Shown: positions 5,095 through 12,371 of the stretch, piece by piece
Layout: each line of letters starts with the position of its first letter
Position numbering within the stretch: the stretch's first letter is position 1
From: an uncultured Microcaldota archaeon
GTDB taxonomy: Archaea; Micrarchaeota; Micrarchaeia; Anstonellales; Bilamarchaeaceae
Length of the DNA: 12,371 nt
Assembly (NCBI GenBank): GCA_903835325.1
Contig: CAILMU010000157.1
Coordinates: forward strand, 1-12,371
Direction of reading: 5' to 3'
The notes under the pieces: model-generated
What the model was told of the DNA's origin: nothing
What the model saw: the letters and a program-made list of their open reading frames with translations, nothing else
The model's database searches: none
Made by a program: the position numbers and the translations under genes

Positions 5095-5162
5095 AATAGA
5101 ATCATCCCCCAAATGTTGTGGAGAGGGCGGATTTTAATAATTTGATAATGAGAATTTATCAT

Positions 5163-5576
5163 ATGAAGACAAAAACAGTTTATTTGACGTATAAAACGCG
5201 CGAGAAAATCGAAATCGTCCGTATCACAGATGAGATCGAACGCGCTGTGCGTGATAGCGGGGTGAAAGAAGGCTTGGTCTTAGTGAATCCCATGCATATC
5301 ACGGCGGCTGTAGTCGTGAATGATAACGAGAGAGGGCTTCATCAGGATTATCTGCGCATCCTGGAGAAGCTTGTGCCTTATGGCGATGATTACCGCCATA
5401 ACGATAGCGGAGAGGATAATGCGGCATCTCATGTCTGGCGCCAGTTCATGGGGCATCAGGTCGTCCTTCCGATAACGAAAGGCAGTCTCGATCTCGGGAC
5501 ATGGGAGCAGGTGTTCTATTTCGAGTTCGATGGGAAGAGGAGCAAACGGGTATTGGTGAAAATAATAGGGGGGTAG
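5163..5576 (+). CDS. YjbQ/UPF0047 family protein
   Basis: A 137-residue protein of the YjbQ (UPF0047, TIGR00149) family, matching the family's length. Diagnostic features: [13 protein letters not shown] (residues 42-54), YRHND (77-81), [13 protein letters not shown] (85-97), the [16 protein letters not shown] stretch (102-117) and [13 protein letters not shown] (122-134). E. coli YjbQ shows weak thiamine-phosphate synthase activity in vitro; the physiological role is unsettled. I start at the ATG at 5163: the TATA-like ATTTTAATAATT (5131-5142) lies about 25 nt upstream, giving a leaderless mRNA, and the family homology begins here. Earlier in-frame starts would overlap the promoter. TGATAA (5143-5148) and TTATCA (5156-5161) form a small dyad at the likely start site, possibly an operator. 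The stop abuts the stop of the opposite-strand gene. Confidence 0.9.
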   Translation: MKTKTVYLTYKTREKIEIVRITDEIERAVRDSGVKEGLVLVNPMHITAAVVVNDNERGLHQDYLRILEKLVPYGDDYRHNDSGEDNAASHVWRQFMGHQVVLPITKGSLDLGTWEQVFYFEFDGKRSKRVLVKIIGG

Positions 5577-5867
5577 TTAGAACTTAATTGTTTTCCCTGT
5601 TTTCGGATCAAAGATGCCCCTAGCCTTCGGCTTCTCTTCCACGACGTGCTTCACGACGAGCTCTTTTCCAGAAGGAGATGGCACTATCATCCAATGCTCG
5701 ATTTCGAGATCAGGTTTGCGGACCAATATCGAGTATTTACCCATCTCTTTACCCGTATCCAGATCCAGATACCCGTAAACGACAAAACCAGCGCCGCCCG
5801 TGCGAAGAATCCTGACCTCTTTCTTTCCTTTCGCGCCGATGGCAATCGTGCCTTCAGGGAAATCCAT
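5577..5867 (-). CDS. Hypothetical 96-residue protein
   Basis: A small soluble protein that I do not recognise. It is rich in Lys, Gly and Val and reads as an all-beta domain (IAIGAKGKKEVRIL, GGAGFVVYGYLDLDTGKEMGKYSI, EHWMIVPSPSGKELVVKHVV), ending in FDPKTGKTIKF. There are no Cys residues, membrane segments or signal peptide. The ATG at 5867 has GGTG 4 nt upstream; a GTG two codons earlier is an alternative. It follows the metallopeptidase gene by 41 nt on the same strand and is probably co-transcribed with it. Its stop codon touches the stop of the UPF0047 gene on the other strand with no spacer. Confidence 0.7.
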   Translation of the reverse strand: MDFPEGTIAIGAKGKKEVRILRTGGAGFVVYGYLDLDTGKEMGKYSILVRKPDLEIEHWMIVPSPSGKELVVKHVVEEKPKARGIFDPKTGKTIKF

Positions 5868-5908
5868 ATGCACCAGCTCTCATATCAATCCATTTTCCTA
5901 TCCATCCA

Positions 5909-6811
5909 TCAATACGAATCCGTCTCATCCGGTTCATGCAAGAACTCTATCAACGTCTCCTGCGTTTCTTGTTCAGGCGCTTTCACCGCACCTTTTTCCG
6001 GATATCTCCAGCCGTTCTTCTTGAGCCATGCCCTGCGCTCCTTATGGTTGGGGATGGCCCTCTCCACCAAAGCCCAGAACCTCGGCCCGTGGCCTCTATA
6101 CCTGGTATGGGCGAGCTCATGGATGATGACATAATCGAGTATCTCATCCGGCATGAAAAGAAGCCTGAAATTAAGGCTTATCGAGCTGTCCCTTGAGCAG
6201 CTCCCCCAGCGGGAAATGGAATCGCGTATTGCTATCTTGCGGATCGGAGCTTGGAAATGCTGTTCGTTGAGCTCGTGCACGCGCTTTTTCAAATGCGAAT
6301 CAATCGCTTTTGTGATTTCCCGACGCACGAGCGAGCTTATCTTCTCGTCTTTTTTTGGATGATCAGCGAACGATATCTCGATTCTGTTCATTTTCGTCTT
6401 CGCTCTAAAGCGTTTCCCTTCCTTCATCGATATATCGAATTCCTGTCCCATCGCAGTGAGATGCTGGCCGTCATGGAAACTCACCCTCTTCTCCTGTTCG
6501 GGATTCCATTTGCCCAGCTCGATTGATTTGATGGACCTGGAAAGCAGGTTACGGGCGACCCTCTCCCTCTCGCTCTTCGGCCACCTGCTCGGGATGCTTA
6601 TTGTTATCGCGCCATCCCTTAAACGGGCAGAAGCATTCCGATTCCTCGAATGCTCGAAACGGACAGCGTAAGTCTCCTTCCCTATCGTGACCGAATCCGC
6701 TATCGAGAAGCATGGTTCGCTCTGGGCAACTGCCTTGTTTTTCTGCTTCTTCTCGCTTTGTTTTGATCCTGGAGAGAACAGCCCTAGGATCATCTGGCCT
6801 ATTTCCGGCAA
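5909..6811 (-). CDS. YgjP-type (DUF45/WLM-like) zinc metallopeptidase
   Basis: A 300-residue cytoplasmic protein. The C-terminal half carries the family hallmarks: RWGSCSRDSSISLNFRLLFM (201-220), zinc site HELAH (231-235, Glu232 catalytic) and a downstream His in RGHGPRFWALVE (about 239-250) as likely third ligand. Bacterial YgjP is a predicted metal-dependent hydrolase of unknown substrate, often fused or linked to type I restriction or DNA-repair genes; neither is present here. The first 35 or so residues are Lys/Ser-rich and low in structure, an extension beyond the usual start near the TIGKETYAVRFEHS segment. The start is TTG at 6811: AGGTGA lies 6 nt upstream (about 6817-6822). An ATG at 6793 is the alternative. 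After the catalytic domain come about 35 acidic residues. Upstream TATA-like sequence at about 6862-6870. Likely operon with the 96-residue protein downstream. Confidence 0.88.
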   Translation of the reverse strand: MPEIGQMILGLFSPGSKQSEKKQKNKAVAQSEPCFSIADSVTIGKETYAVRFEHSRNRNASARLRDGAITISIPSRWPKSERERVARNLLSRSIKSIELGKWNPEQEKRVSFHDGQHLTAMGQEFDISMKEGKRFRAKTKMNRIEISFADHPKKDEKISSLVRREITKAIDSHLKKRVHELNEQHFQAPIRKIAIRDSISRWGSCSRDSSISLNFRLLFMPDEILDYVIIHELAHTRYRGHGPRFWALVERAIPNHKERRAWLKKNGWRYPEKGAVKAPEQETQETLIEFLHEPDETDSY

Positions 6812-6940
6812 AGCTTTTCACCTGGTTCGGATATCCTCATCTAACCCACTATTTTAACGAAGGTATAAAGATTTATAACGCTGTGATTCGTCATATCAAT
6901 AACCCAGAATCCATAACAGGATATCCCGCGAAGATATCGG

Positions 6941-8176
6941 ATGCGCGCGGAAGATGAGATGATGCTTGAACGATCGAAAGAGCGCGGCTCATTAATCGGC
7001 GGGGTCGTGAACTCCTTTCCGAACAACGAGATGGGGAACATCCTCATCCTCAATGTGCTGTATTCCTTCATCGCAGCGGCCCTCGGCGTCATCATCCCCC
7101 TGTACATGCTGCACCTCAAGATAGATGTCGCCTACATCGGCCTGATAATCTCGCTCGGGCCGCTCGTTTTCCTGCTCCTGAGGGTTTTCTTCGCGAGTTT
7201 CGCCGACGAGATAGGTACAAGGATGATAAACATCCTATCCTCTATCTCCAATCTCGGTGCTATCGCTGTCTACGCCCTTCTTGCGACTCCGCTCGGTTTC
7301 GCATTCGGGAGCTTTCTAGAAGGGATACGGATGTCAGCTTTCTGGGCCGTGGTACGGACAGATATCCTATTCGTGAATGGGCCGGTGAATGCCAGCAAGA
7401 CGTTGGCGCATTTTTCAGGCCTGCGCCAGCTGGGCGACGGGTTAGGCAGGTTCCTCATCGGTTTCGCAATCGTCTTTTTCGCCTTCCAAGGCTCATTCCT
7501 TCTCATCTCAATCCTATCCATCATCATGCTCGTCCTCACCCTCAAGATCGGCCATGGAGGATCGAACGGCAGGAAGAGCGGCATCAATAAAGGCCTCCAA
7601 GCCGGCATGTTCGCTAGAATTACGAAGAGACGACCGATATCCTTCTGGCAGGCATCGATACTGCTGATGCTCATCTTCGTTGTCATCAACACGTTATCCA
7701 GCTTCCTCATCCCGGTCTATTTCACTGCAGGGCTGAACCTTAGCTATGGGGAGACATGCACGTTCCTTGCGCTTTTCTCGTTGTTCACGGCGATCGCGAC
7801 TTTGCTCTCAATAAAATATGAAATCAATACCGGGATCCTGCTTTTCCTCGCGTTCCTGATGGTGCCAGGGCTGATAGCGATGCCGTTTGTTGGCAGGAAC
7901 ATATTGATTCCGGCCATCCTCCTCGCCCTGGGTTCTGCAGCGTGCAACATCCTCAATGAATACGTTGTCGTGGACCAGGTGCTCAGAAGCAGGGACGTCT
8001 CGACCGATATCGGGGTATTGTATGTGCCCCTGAAACTCGTCGAATTCAGTTTCCTCGCTGTCGGAGGGTTCGTGATAGCGAGATACGGCTATGTCCCGCT
8101 TTTCGCGGTGCAGGCATTGTTCGTCATCGCTTTCGTCATATCCATGGCGCTCGCTTCAAAGAGGTCGGCTAGGTGA
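6941..8176 (+). CDS. Major facilitator superfamily transporter
   Basis: A 411-residue integral membrane protein with about 12 predicted membrane helices, usual for the superfamily. The loop after helix 2 reads RVFFASFADEIGTRMI, a form of the MFS motif A (G-x3-D-x2-G-R-R). A longer cytoplasmic loop with KIGHGGSNGRKSGINKG...ITKRRPIS separates the two six-helix halves near residues 200-230. The substrate cannot be told from the sequence. Its stop overlaps the start of the lipoate ligase gene by 4 nt, so both are translated from one message; a link to lipoate or another acid substrate is possible but unproven. The ATG at 6941 gives the full frame; ATGs at 6959 and 6962 are alternatives, since residues 1-25 precede the first helix. 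TATA-like ATTTATAACG at 6871-6880. Confidence 0.88.
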   Translation: MRAEDEMMLERSKERGSLIGGVVNSFPNNEMGNILILNVLYSFIAAALGVIIPLYMLHLKIDVAYIGLIISLGPLVFLLLRVFFASFADEIGTRMINILSSISNLGAIAVYALLATPLGFAFGSFLEGIRMSAFWAVVRTDILFVNGPVNASKTLAHFSGLRQLGDGLGRFLIGFAIVFFAFQGSFLLISILSIIMLVLTLKIGHGGSNGRKSGINKGLQAGMFARITKRRPISFWQASILLMLIFVVINTLSSFLIPVYFTAGLNLSYGETCTFLALFSLFTAIATLLSIKYEINTGILLFLAFLMVPGLIAMPFVGRNILIPAILLALGSAACNILNEYVVVDQVLRSRDVSTDIGVLYVPLKLVEFSFLAVGGFVIARYGYVPLFAVQALFVIAFVISMALASKRSAR

Positions 8177-8928
8177 AGTGGCGCGTGATCGATTTCACAG
8201 AGAATGATGCTTTCATGAATATGGCTATAGATGAAGCGATAAGCGAAAGCGTAGCGCAAGGGGATGCGCCCACAATACGCTTCTATGGATGGAAACCCAG
8301 CGCAGTCTCGATAGGGTATTTCCAAGGAATAGTAGAAGAGGTCGATACCGAGGCTTGCCGGAAGCTTGGGGTCGATATCGTGCGCAGGAGGACCGGCGGC
8401 GGGGCGGTGTACCATGACAACTCCGGCGAAATCACCTACAGCGTGATAGCGAAAGAAGATATCTTCCCGAAAGATATCCTCGCATCATATCGCGTGATTT
8501 GCGGATGGATAATAGATTCGTTGGGGAAGCTCGGCATAAGGTCGGAATTCAAACCCATAAACGATATAATCGCGCTCGATGGAACCATCCTGAAGAAAAT
8601 CTCCGGAAACGCTCAGACTCGGCGCGGCGGCGTGCTTCTCCAGCATGGGACAATCCTCCATACCGTAGATACGAAGAAGATGTTCTCCATCCTCAAGGTC
8701 CCGAGCGAGAAAATGCGGGATAAAATGATAAAAGAAGCGCACGAGCGGGTCACATCAGTCCATCGTCTAAGCAAAGCAAGCAAGGACGAGCTTTATCGGG
8801 CGCTTTTAGCCGGTTTCACAACAGACAAAGAAATCTTTTTCGATTCGCTCACAAAAAATGAGATAGAGCGCGCGGAATCACTCGCTAACGAGCGGTATAA
8901 GAAAAAGGAATGGAACTGGATGCGTTGA
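8173..8928 (+). CDS. lplA: Lipoate-protein ligase A, catalytic domain
   Basis: Attaches lipoate, through lipoyl-AMP, to a lysine of lipoyl domains in 2-oxoacid dehydrogenases or the glycine cleavage H protein. At 251 residues it is the short archaeal form: catalytic domain only, without the accessory C-terminal domain of E. coli LplA. In Thermoplasma acidophilum that part is a separate protein, LplB, which should be sought elsewhere in the genome. Seen: AFMNMAIDEA (13-22), RFYGWKPSAVSIGYFQ (36-51), the lipoyl-AMP loop RRRTGGGAVYHD (71-82) and KISGNAQ with catalytic Lys142, then LLQHGTIL. The start is GTG at 8173, inside the stop of the transporter gene (GTGA overlap), with AGG just before it. 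No lipoyl synthase is seen, so it may depend on scavenged lipoate. It converges with the KBL gene (54-nt gap). Confidence 0.93.
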   Translation: MKWRVIDFTENDAFMNMAIDEAISESVAQGDAPTIRFYGWKPSAVSIGYFQGIVEEVDTEACRKLGVDIVRRRTGGGAVYHDNSGEITYSVIAKEDIFPKDILASYRVICGWIIDSLGKLGIRSEFKPINDIIALDGTILKKISGNAQTRRGGVLLQHGTILHTVDTKKMFSILKVPSEKMRDKMIKEAHERVTSVHRLSKASKDELYRALLAGFTTDKEIFFDSLTKNEIERAESLANERYKKKEWNWMR

Positions 8929-8982
8929 TTGATACGGGGTGGACGCATCAACCTATGCACCGGATTTCTCCTGACAAAACGC

Positions 8983-10182
8983 TTACTTTATCAGTTGCAG
9001 CTCACGCCCGACCTTCTCTATCTTCTCTATCGCGAAATCAAGGTCCTCCTTCTTGTGCTCAGCGGTTATCATGGCCCTTATCCTCGCCTTGTCCTTCGCT
9101 ACCATGGGGAACACGATGGGCAATGCGTACACGCCTTCCTCGAACAATCGCACGCTGAGCTTGTTCGCCTTCTCTGCATCATATGTCATGATGGGTGTGA
9201 TTGGCGTCTGGCTGTTGCCCAGGTCGAAACCGAGCGACTTGAGGCGTTTCTTGAAATATCTCGTGTTGCGCCAAAGCTTCCTGACTAGCTTGTCATCCTT
9301 CTCGAGCAGCTCGAGCGCTGCTATCGATGCGGCTACAGTCGCGGGACCGTGCGAGCCTGTGAGCAACCACGTCCTGGATTTGTTGAGCAGATATTCCTTG
9401 TTCGTCTTGCTCGTCGCTATAAGCCCGCCCATCGTGCCGAATGCCTTGGAGAATGTCCCCATCTCGAAATCGACGCGTCCTTCGAGCTTGAAATGGTTCA
9501 CTATCCCCCTGCCGTTCTCCCCCAAAACCCCGTCTCCATGCGCATCATCCACGTAAGTGCATGCGTCATATCTCTCCGCAAGCTCGACTATCCGGTCAAG
9601 AGGAGCGATGTCTCCGTCCATGGAGAAAACCCCGTCGCTCACGATAAGGATGCGGTTCGGCTTCTTCTCAGCCCTTCCTGTCAGCTCCTTCAATTTAGCT
9701 TCGAGGGATTCCGAGTTGTTGTGAGAATATATATGCCTTTCCGCCTTGCTCAACCTGATTCCATCGATTATCGAGCCGTGGTTCAGCTCGTCAGATACGA
9801 CAGCATCCCCCTCGCGCAATAATGCCGGAAGGCCTCCGCTGTTGGCAGTGAATCCGGAATTGTAATAAAGCGCATCCTCGGTGTGCTTGAATTTAGCTAT
9901 CGTCTCTTCTAGCTTGATGTGGAGGTCCATGGTCCCTGCTATCGGCCTCACAGAACCGCTTCCAGCCCCGTAATTCTTTATGGCAGTTATCGCCGCTTTC
10001 CTCAGAACTCTGTGGTTCGCTAGCCCGAGATAGTTGTTCGAGCAGAGCATGACAACATCCTTCCCTGCGACTTTCGTGCGCGCGCTGGACGGCCCGTTCA
10101 GAGTCTTCGGCAGCCACAGCAGATTCTGCTCACGCAGGCTCTCGATCTCTGATTTAAGCTCGGCTTCTAATTTTTTGTTCAT
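8983..10182 (-). CDS. kbl: 2-amino-3-ketobutyrate CoA ligase (glycine C-acetyltransferase)
   Basis: A PLP enzyme of the alpha-oxoamine synthase family, 399 residues, normal length. It splits 2-amino-3-oxobutyrate with CoA into glycine and acetyl-CoA. Visible: LCSNNYLGLA (47-56), GSGSVRPIAGT (74-84), DELNHGSIIDG (131-141), VSDGVFSMDGD (181-191), the PLP-ring region VDDAHGDGVLG (211-221, Asp213 and His215) and GTFSKAFGTMGG with the Schiff-base Lys246. Relatives include biotin (BioF) and heme (HemA) enzymes; the divergent threonine dehydrogenase makes KBL the better choice. The ATG at 10182 has AGGTGGT about 7 nt upstream (around 10189-10196). A TATA-like TTTTTTAAATAG lies near 10238-10250. Confidence 0.93.
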   Translation of the reverse strand: MNKKLEAELKSEIESLREQNLLWLPKTLNGPSSARTKVAGKDVVMLCSNNYLGLANHRVLRKAAITAIKNYGAGSGSVRPIAGTMDLHIKLEETIAKFKHTEDALYYNSGFTANSGGLPALLREGDAVVSDELNHGSIIDGIRLSKAERHIYSHNNSESLEAKLKELTGRAEKKPNRILIVSDGVFSMDGDIAPLDRIVELAERYDACTYVDDAHGDGVLGENGRGIVNHFKLEGRVDFEMGTFSKAFGTMGGLIATSKTNKEYLLNKSRTWLLTGSHGPATVAASIAALELLEKDDKLVRKLWRNTRYFKKRLKSLGFDLGNSQTPITPIMTYDAEKANKLSVRLFEEGVYALPIVFPMVAKDKARIRAMITAEHKKEDLDFAIEKIEKVGRELQLIK

Positions 10183-10373
10183 AAAACGACCACCTTGATT
10201 TCATTTGATAATGTAATATCGATACCTTCTCGACAGCTATTTAAAAAACATGATTCAGGGGCTTGTTTTTATCCGTCATGCGCCGTATAAATCCCGCCGA
10301 CCCAAGCGACCTTTTAATATCCATTTGTCTGATAACGTTCAAATTCTCTCAGCCCGAGTTGAGTTGATTGACT
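10183..10373. promoter_or_regulatory. Divergent kbl-tdh promoter region
   Basis: For kbl (leftward): TTTTTTAAATAG around 10238-10250, then AGGTGGT before the ATG. For tdh (rightward): CTTTTAATATCC (10311-10321), giving a leader of about 30 nt with no clear ribosome site. A further GTATAAATC lies at 10284-10293. ATTTGTCTGATAA (10323-10335) matches ATTTGTTTGATAA (1367-1379) in the lrp operator region in 12 of 13 positions, so Lrp control of both genes is possible. Just before the ATG, GTTGA is repeated (GAGTTGAGTTGATTGA). Confidence 0.45.
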
Positions 10374-11423
10374 ATGGAAAAAATGCTCTCAGTATGGAAG
10401 ACAGCCCCAAAAGCGGGCCTTGAGGTCAAGGAAGCGCCTGTCCCGAAAATCAAGGACAACGAGGTATTGATAAAAGTCAAAGCCACCTCGATATGCGGAA
10501 CCGACCTGCACATCTATGAATACGATCCTTGGGCCCAGAAGCGGATAGCGAAAAACATCCCATATATCTTCGGACACGAAGTCGCCGGCGAGGTCGTGGA
10601 AGTCGGGAAGGGCACCGGAGGAATATCTATCGGAGATCACGTATCGGCCGAGACGCACATCCCTTGCGGTTACTGCTACCAATGCAGGACCGGGAACGAG
10701 CATATCTGCCAGAACGTCAAGATATTAGGCGTCGATACGAACGGCACGTTCGCGCAGTATGTCGCGCTTCCGTACAAGAACGCCTGGATAAACGACAAGA
10801 AAATCCCTCATTGGATAGCGACAGCACAGGAACCCCTTGGCAACGCCGTGCATACGGTCTTTTCCGGCGAAGTCGCAGGGAAGACCATCACCATCTTCGG
10901 GATGGGGCCTATCGGAGCATGTGCAGTCGCCCTCTGCAAAGCCGCCGGAGCAGACAAGGTAATCGCCATCGACAGGGACGAGTTCAGGTTGGGGTTCGCG
11001 AAAGAGTTCGGGGCGGATGTTATCATCAACGGCGCCACGCCTGGGACCGATACGCGCAAGGAGATAATGGACGCGACGAACGGCCTGGGCGCAGACGTTT
11101 TCTTGGAATTCGCAGGCGCGCCGGCTGCTTTCAATGACGGCCTGGCCACGCTCCGAGCAGGGGGCAGGGCTTCGATCCTCGGCGTCTTCCCGAAACCTTT
11201 CGAAGTGGACGTTACCGATGGCATGGTCTTCAAGGGCATAACCTTGACAGGGATCAACGGAAGGAAGATGTACGACACCTGGTACAAGGCAAGGTCGTTC
11301 CTCAGCACAGGCAAGGTGAAACTGGAGAAGCTTGTCACGCACAGGTTCAAGCTGTTCGAGATAGAGAAAGGGATGCAGATACTCCAGAAGAAAGAAGGCA
11401 TGAAGATTGTGCTGGAGCCGTAA
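10374..11423 (+). CDS. tdh: L-threonine 3-dehydrogenase
   Basis: A zinc-dependent medium-chain dehydrogenase oxidising L-threonine with NAD to 2-amino-3-oxobutyrate, which KBL then cleaves. It is 349 residues long, as in the Pyrococcus enzyme. Catalytic zinc residues: Cys41 in SICGTDLHIYEYDPW, His68 and Glu69 in FGHEVAGEV. The structural zinc site has Cys98, 101, 104 and 112 (CGYCYQCRTGNEHIC). The GTDLHIYEYDPWAQ segment separates TDH from sorbitol and alcohol dehydrogenases. Rossmann motif FGMGPIG with Asp in IAIDRDEFR, which favours NAD over NADP. The ATG at 10374 is preferred; a TTG two codons upstream is the alternative. Divergent from kbl and convergent with the dihydrolipoamide dehydrogenase gene, 11 nt apart. 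The two steps yield glycine plus acetyl-CoA. Confidence 0.95.
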   Translation: MEKMLSVWKTAPKAGLEVKEAPVPKIKDNEVLIKVKATSICGTDLHIYEYDPWAQKRIAKNIPYIFGHEVAGEVVEVGKGTGGISIGDHVSAETHIPCGYCYQCRTGNEHICQNVKILGVDTNGTFAQYVALPYKNAWINDKKIPHWIATAQEPLGNAVHTVFSGEVAGKTITIFGMGPIGACAVALCKAAGADKVIAIDRDEFRLGFAKEFGADVIINGATPGTDTRKEIMDATNGLGADVFLEFAGAPAAFNDGLATLRAGGRASILGVFPKPFEVDVTDGMVFKGITLTGINGRKMYDTWYKARSFLSTGKVKLEKLVTHRFKLFEIEKGMQILQKKEGMKIVLEP

Positions 11424-11434
11424 ACCCAAAGCTC

Positions 11435-12371
11435 CTATTTCTTCGCCCTATAATGATGTATCGATATCCCCAGCGCATCCTCTGCGCATTCTGACAGCGC
11501 CTCGCTCATCGTAGGATGCACATGGATGGTCGAAGTGATGTCCTGGAGTTTAGCCCCCATCTCTATCGCGAGTGCTGCCTCCCCCATCATCATCCTGGCA
11601 GCTTCCCCTACTATATGCACGCCGAGGACCCTGTCATCCTGGTCAGCCACTATCTTCACGAAACCGTATGAGTTGCCCCTTACTTTGGCCGCTCCCAGCG
11701 CCGTGTAAGGCATCCGCCCTATCTTGACCTTTATCCCGAGGTCCTTGGCTTCCTGTTCGGTCATGCCCACGACCCCGACCTGCGGATTGGAGAAAACGAC
11801 CGCTGGCACCGCCCTGTTATCGTATGCGCTCTTCAGGCCCGCGATGCATTCGGCAGCGACCTTCCCCTGCCTGAACGCCTTGTGGGCGAGTTTCGGCCCC
11901 TGGGCCACATCCCCGACGGCATAAATCCTCTCATCGCTCGTTCTGCACGTCTCGTCCGTCACTACCTGGCCATCCTGATCTAGTTTGACCTTCGTCTTCT
12001 CGATGCCTAAACCATCTAGGTCCACTACCCTTCCTGTAGCTATGAGCAGCTTGTCGAAGGGTATCTTCTTCTCGCCATCCGGGGTTTTCACTATGGCCGA
12101 TTGCGCCTGCCCATCTGTCTTATCCTTCTCCAGCCTGGCAATGACGCTGTTGAAGATTATCTCCACTCCGTCAGCGACGAGCTTTTTCGTCAAGGCCTCG
12201 GTTATCTCAGGGTCCATCTGCTTGAGAAGGCGCTCGCCCCGGTAGACCACGGTCACCCGCGAGCCAATCCTCGAGAACAGGCTGGCCATCTCGACCGCGA
12301 TATAGCCGCCGCCATAGACAAGGAACCTTCCGGGCAGGTTCTTCAGGGCGAATACGTCATCTGAATCTATC
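11435..12371 (-). CDS. lpd: Dihydrolipoamide dehydrogenase (3' part; N-terminus beyond right edge)
   Basis: Flavoprotein (E3) that reoxidises dihydrolipoamide with NAD in 2-oxoacid dehydrogenase and glycine cleavage complexes. The frame is open to the right edge, so the FAD-binding N-terminus with its redox Cys pair is not seen. Visible: the NAD-binding motif LVYGGGYIAVEMAS, spanning about 12276-12320; LLIATGR; the second FAD motif IYAVGDVA; and the dimer domain ending STIHVHPTMSEAL, whose His and Glu form the catalytic dyad of the family. The usual GGGYIGVE is GGGYIAVE here. Mercuric and glutathione reductases share the fold, but the HxHPTxSE ending and the nearby lipoate ligase favour Lpd. 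It converges with tdh. Confidence 0.9.
   Translation of the reverse strand, partial: IDSDDVFALKNLPGRFLVYGGGYIAVEMASLFSRIGSRVTVVYRGERLLKQMDPEITEALTKKLVADGVEIIFNSVIARLEKDKTDGQAQSAIVKTPDGEKKIPFDKLLIATGRVVDLDGLGIEKTKVKLDQDGQVVTDETCRTSDERIYAVGDVAQGPKLAHKAFRQGKVAAECIAGLKSAYDNRAVPAVVFSNPQVGVVGMTEQEAKDLGIKVKIGRMPYTALGAAKVRGNSYGFVKIVADQDDRVLGVHIVGEAARMMMGEAALAIEMGAKLQDITSTIHVHPTMSEALSECAEDALGISIHHYRAKK

Noticed and set aside
1..12371. CRISPR arrays, insertion sequences, phage genes
   Set aside because: No regularly spaced repeats, transposase, integrase or terminal inverted repeats were seen. The 9-nt repeat at the tRNA-Cys start is not accompanied by an integrase or a second att-like copy at a distance.

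Overview
The window looks archaeal. Promoters have archaeal BRE/TATA form, several genes start about 25 nt from a TATA box (leaderless), and both tRNA genes carry short introns with bulge-helix-bulge splice structures. One gene encodes an archaeal class III (DUF361-type) pilin-like protein. Short mixed-strand gene groups, small unknown proteins and D-loop/T-loop tRNA introns would suit a DPANN-like lineage such as Micrarchaeota or Diapherotrites, but that placement is inference; no ribosomal marker is present.

Left part (1-3774): the 3' part of a RelA/SpoT-like protein with a C-terminal TGS-like domain; an Lrp/AsnC regulator divergent from a bacterial-type (GS-I beta) glutamine synthetase; and an uncharacterised protein with a nucleotidyltransferase signature. 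The lrp-glnA spacer holds a concentric two-arm dyad centred on the lrp TATA region, a good autoregulatory operator candidate.

Middle RNA block (about 3836-4800): tRNA-Lys(UUU) with a 35-nt D-loop intron and, divergently, tRNA-Cys(GCA) with a 40-nt anticodon-loop intron and a 45-nt T-loop intron. One almost symmetric TATA box lies between them. The first 9 nt of tRNA-Cys occur twice, 52 nt apart. Then comes an approximately 300-nt region with a strong promoter and many perfect hairpins (unidentified structured RNA), and a second possible small RNA.

Right of it (4849-6811): the pilin-like Cys-rich protein, a YjbQ/UPF0047 protein, an unknown 96-residue protein, and a YgjP-type HELAH metallopeptidase.

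Metabolic block (6941-12371): an MFS transporter translationally overlapping a lipoate-protein ligase A (N-domain type); 2-amino-3-ketobutyrate CoA ligase divergent from L-threonine 3-dehydrogenase; and dihydrolipoamide dehydrogenase, cut by the right edge. Together KBL and TDH turn threonine into glycine plus acetyl-CoA. The lipoate ligase and Lpd suggest that a lipoyl-dependent complex (glycine cleavage or a 2-oxoacid dehydrogenase) exists elsewhere in the genome. Glutamine synthetase and Lrp add nitrogen and amino-acid control.
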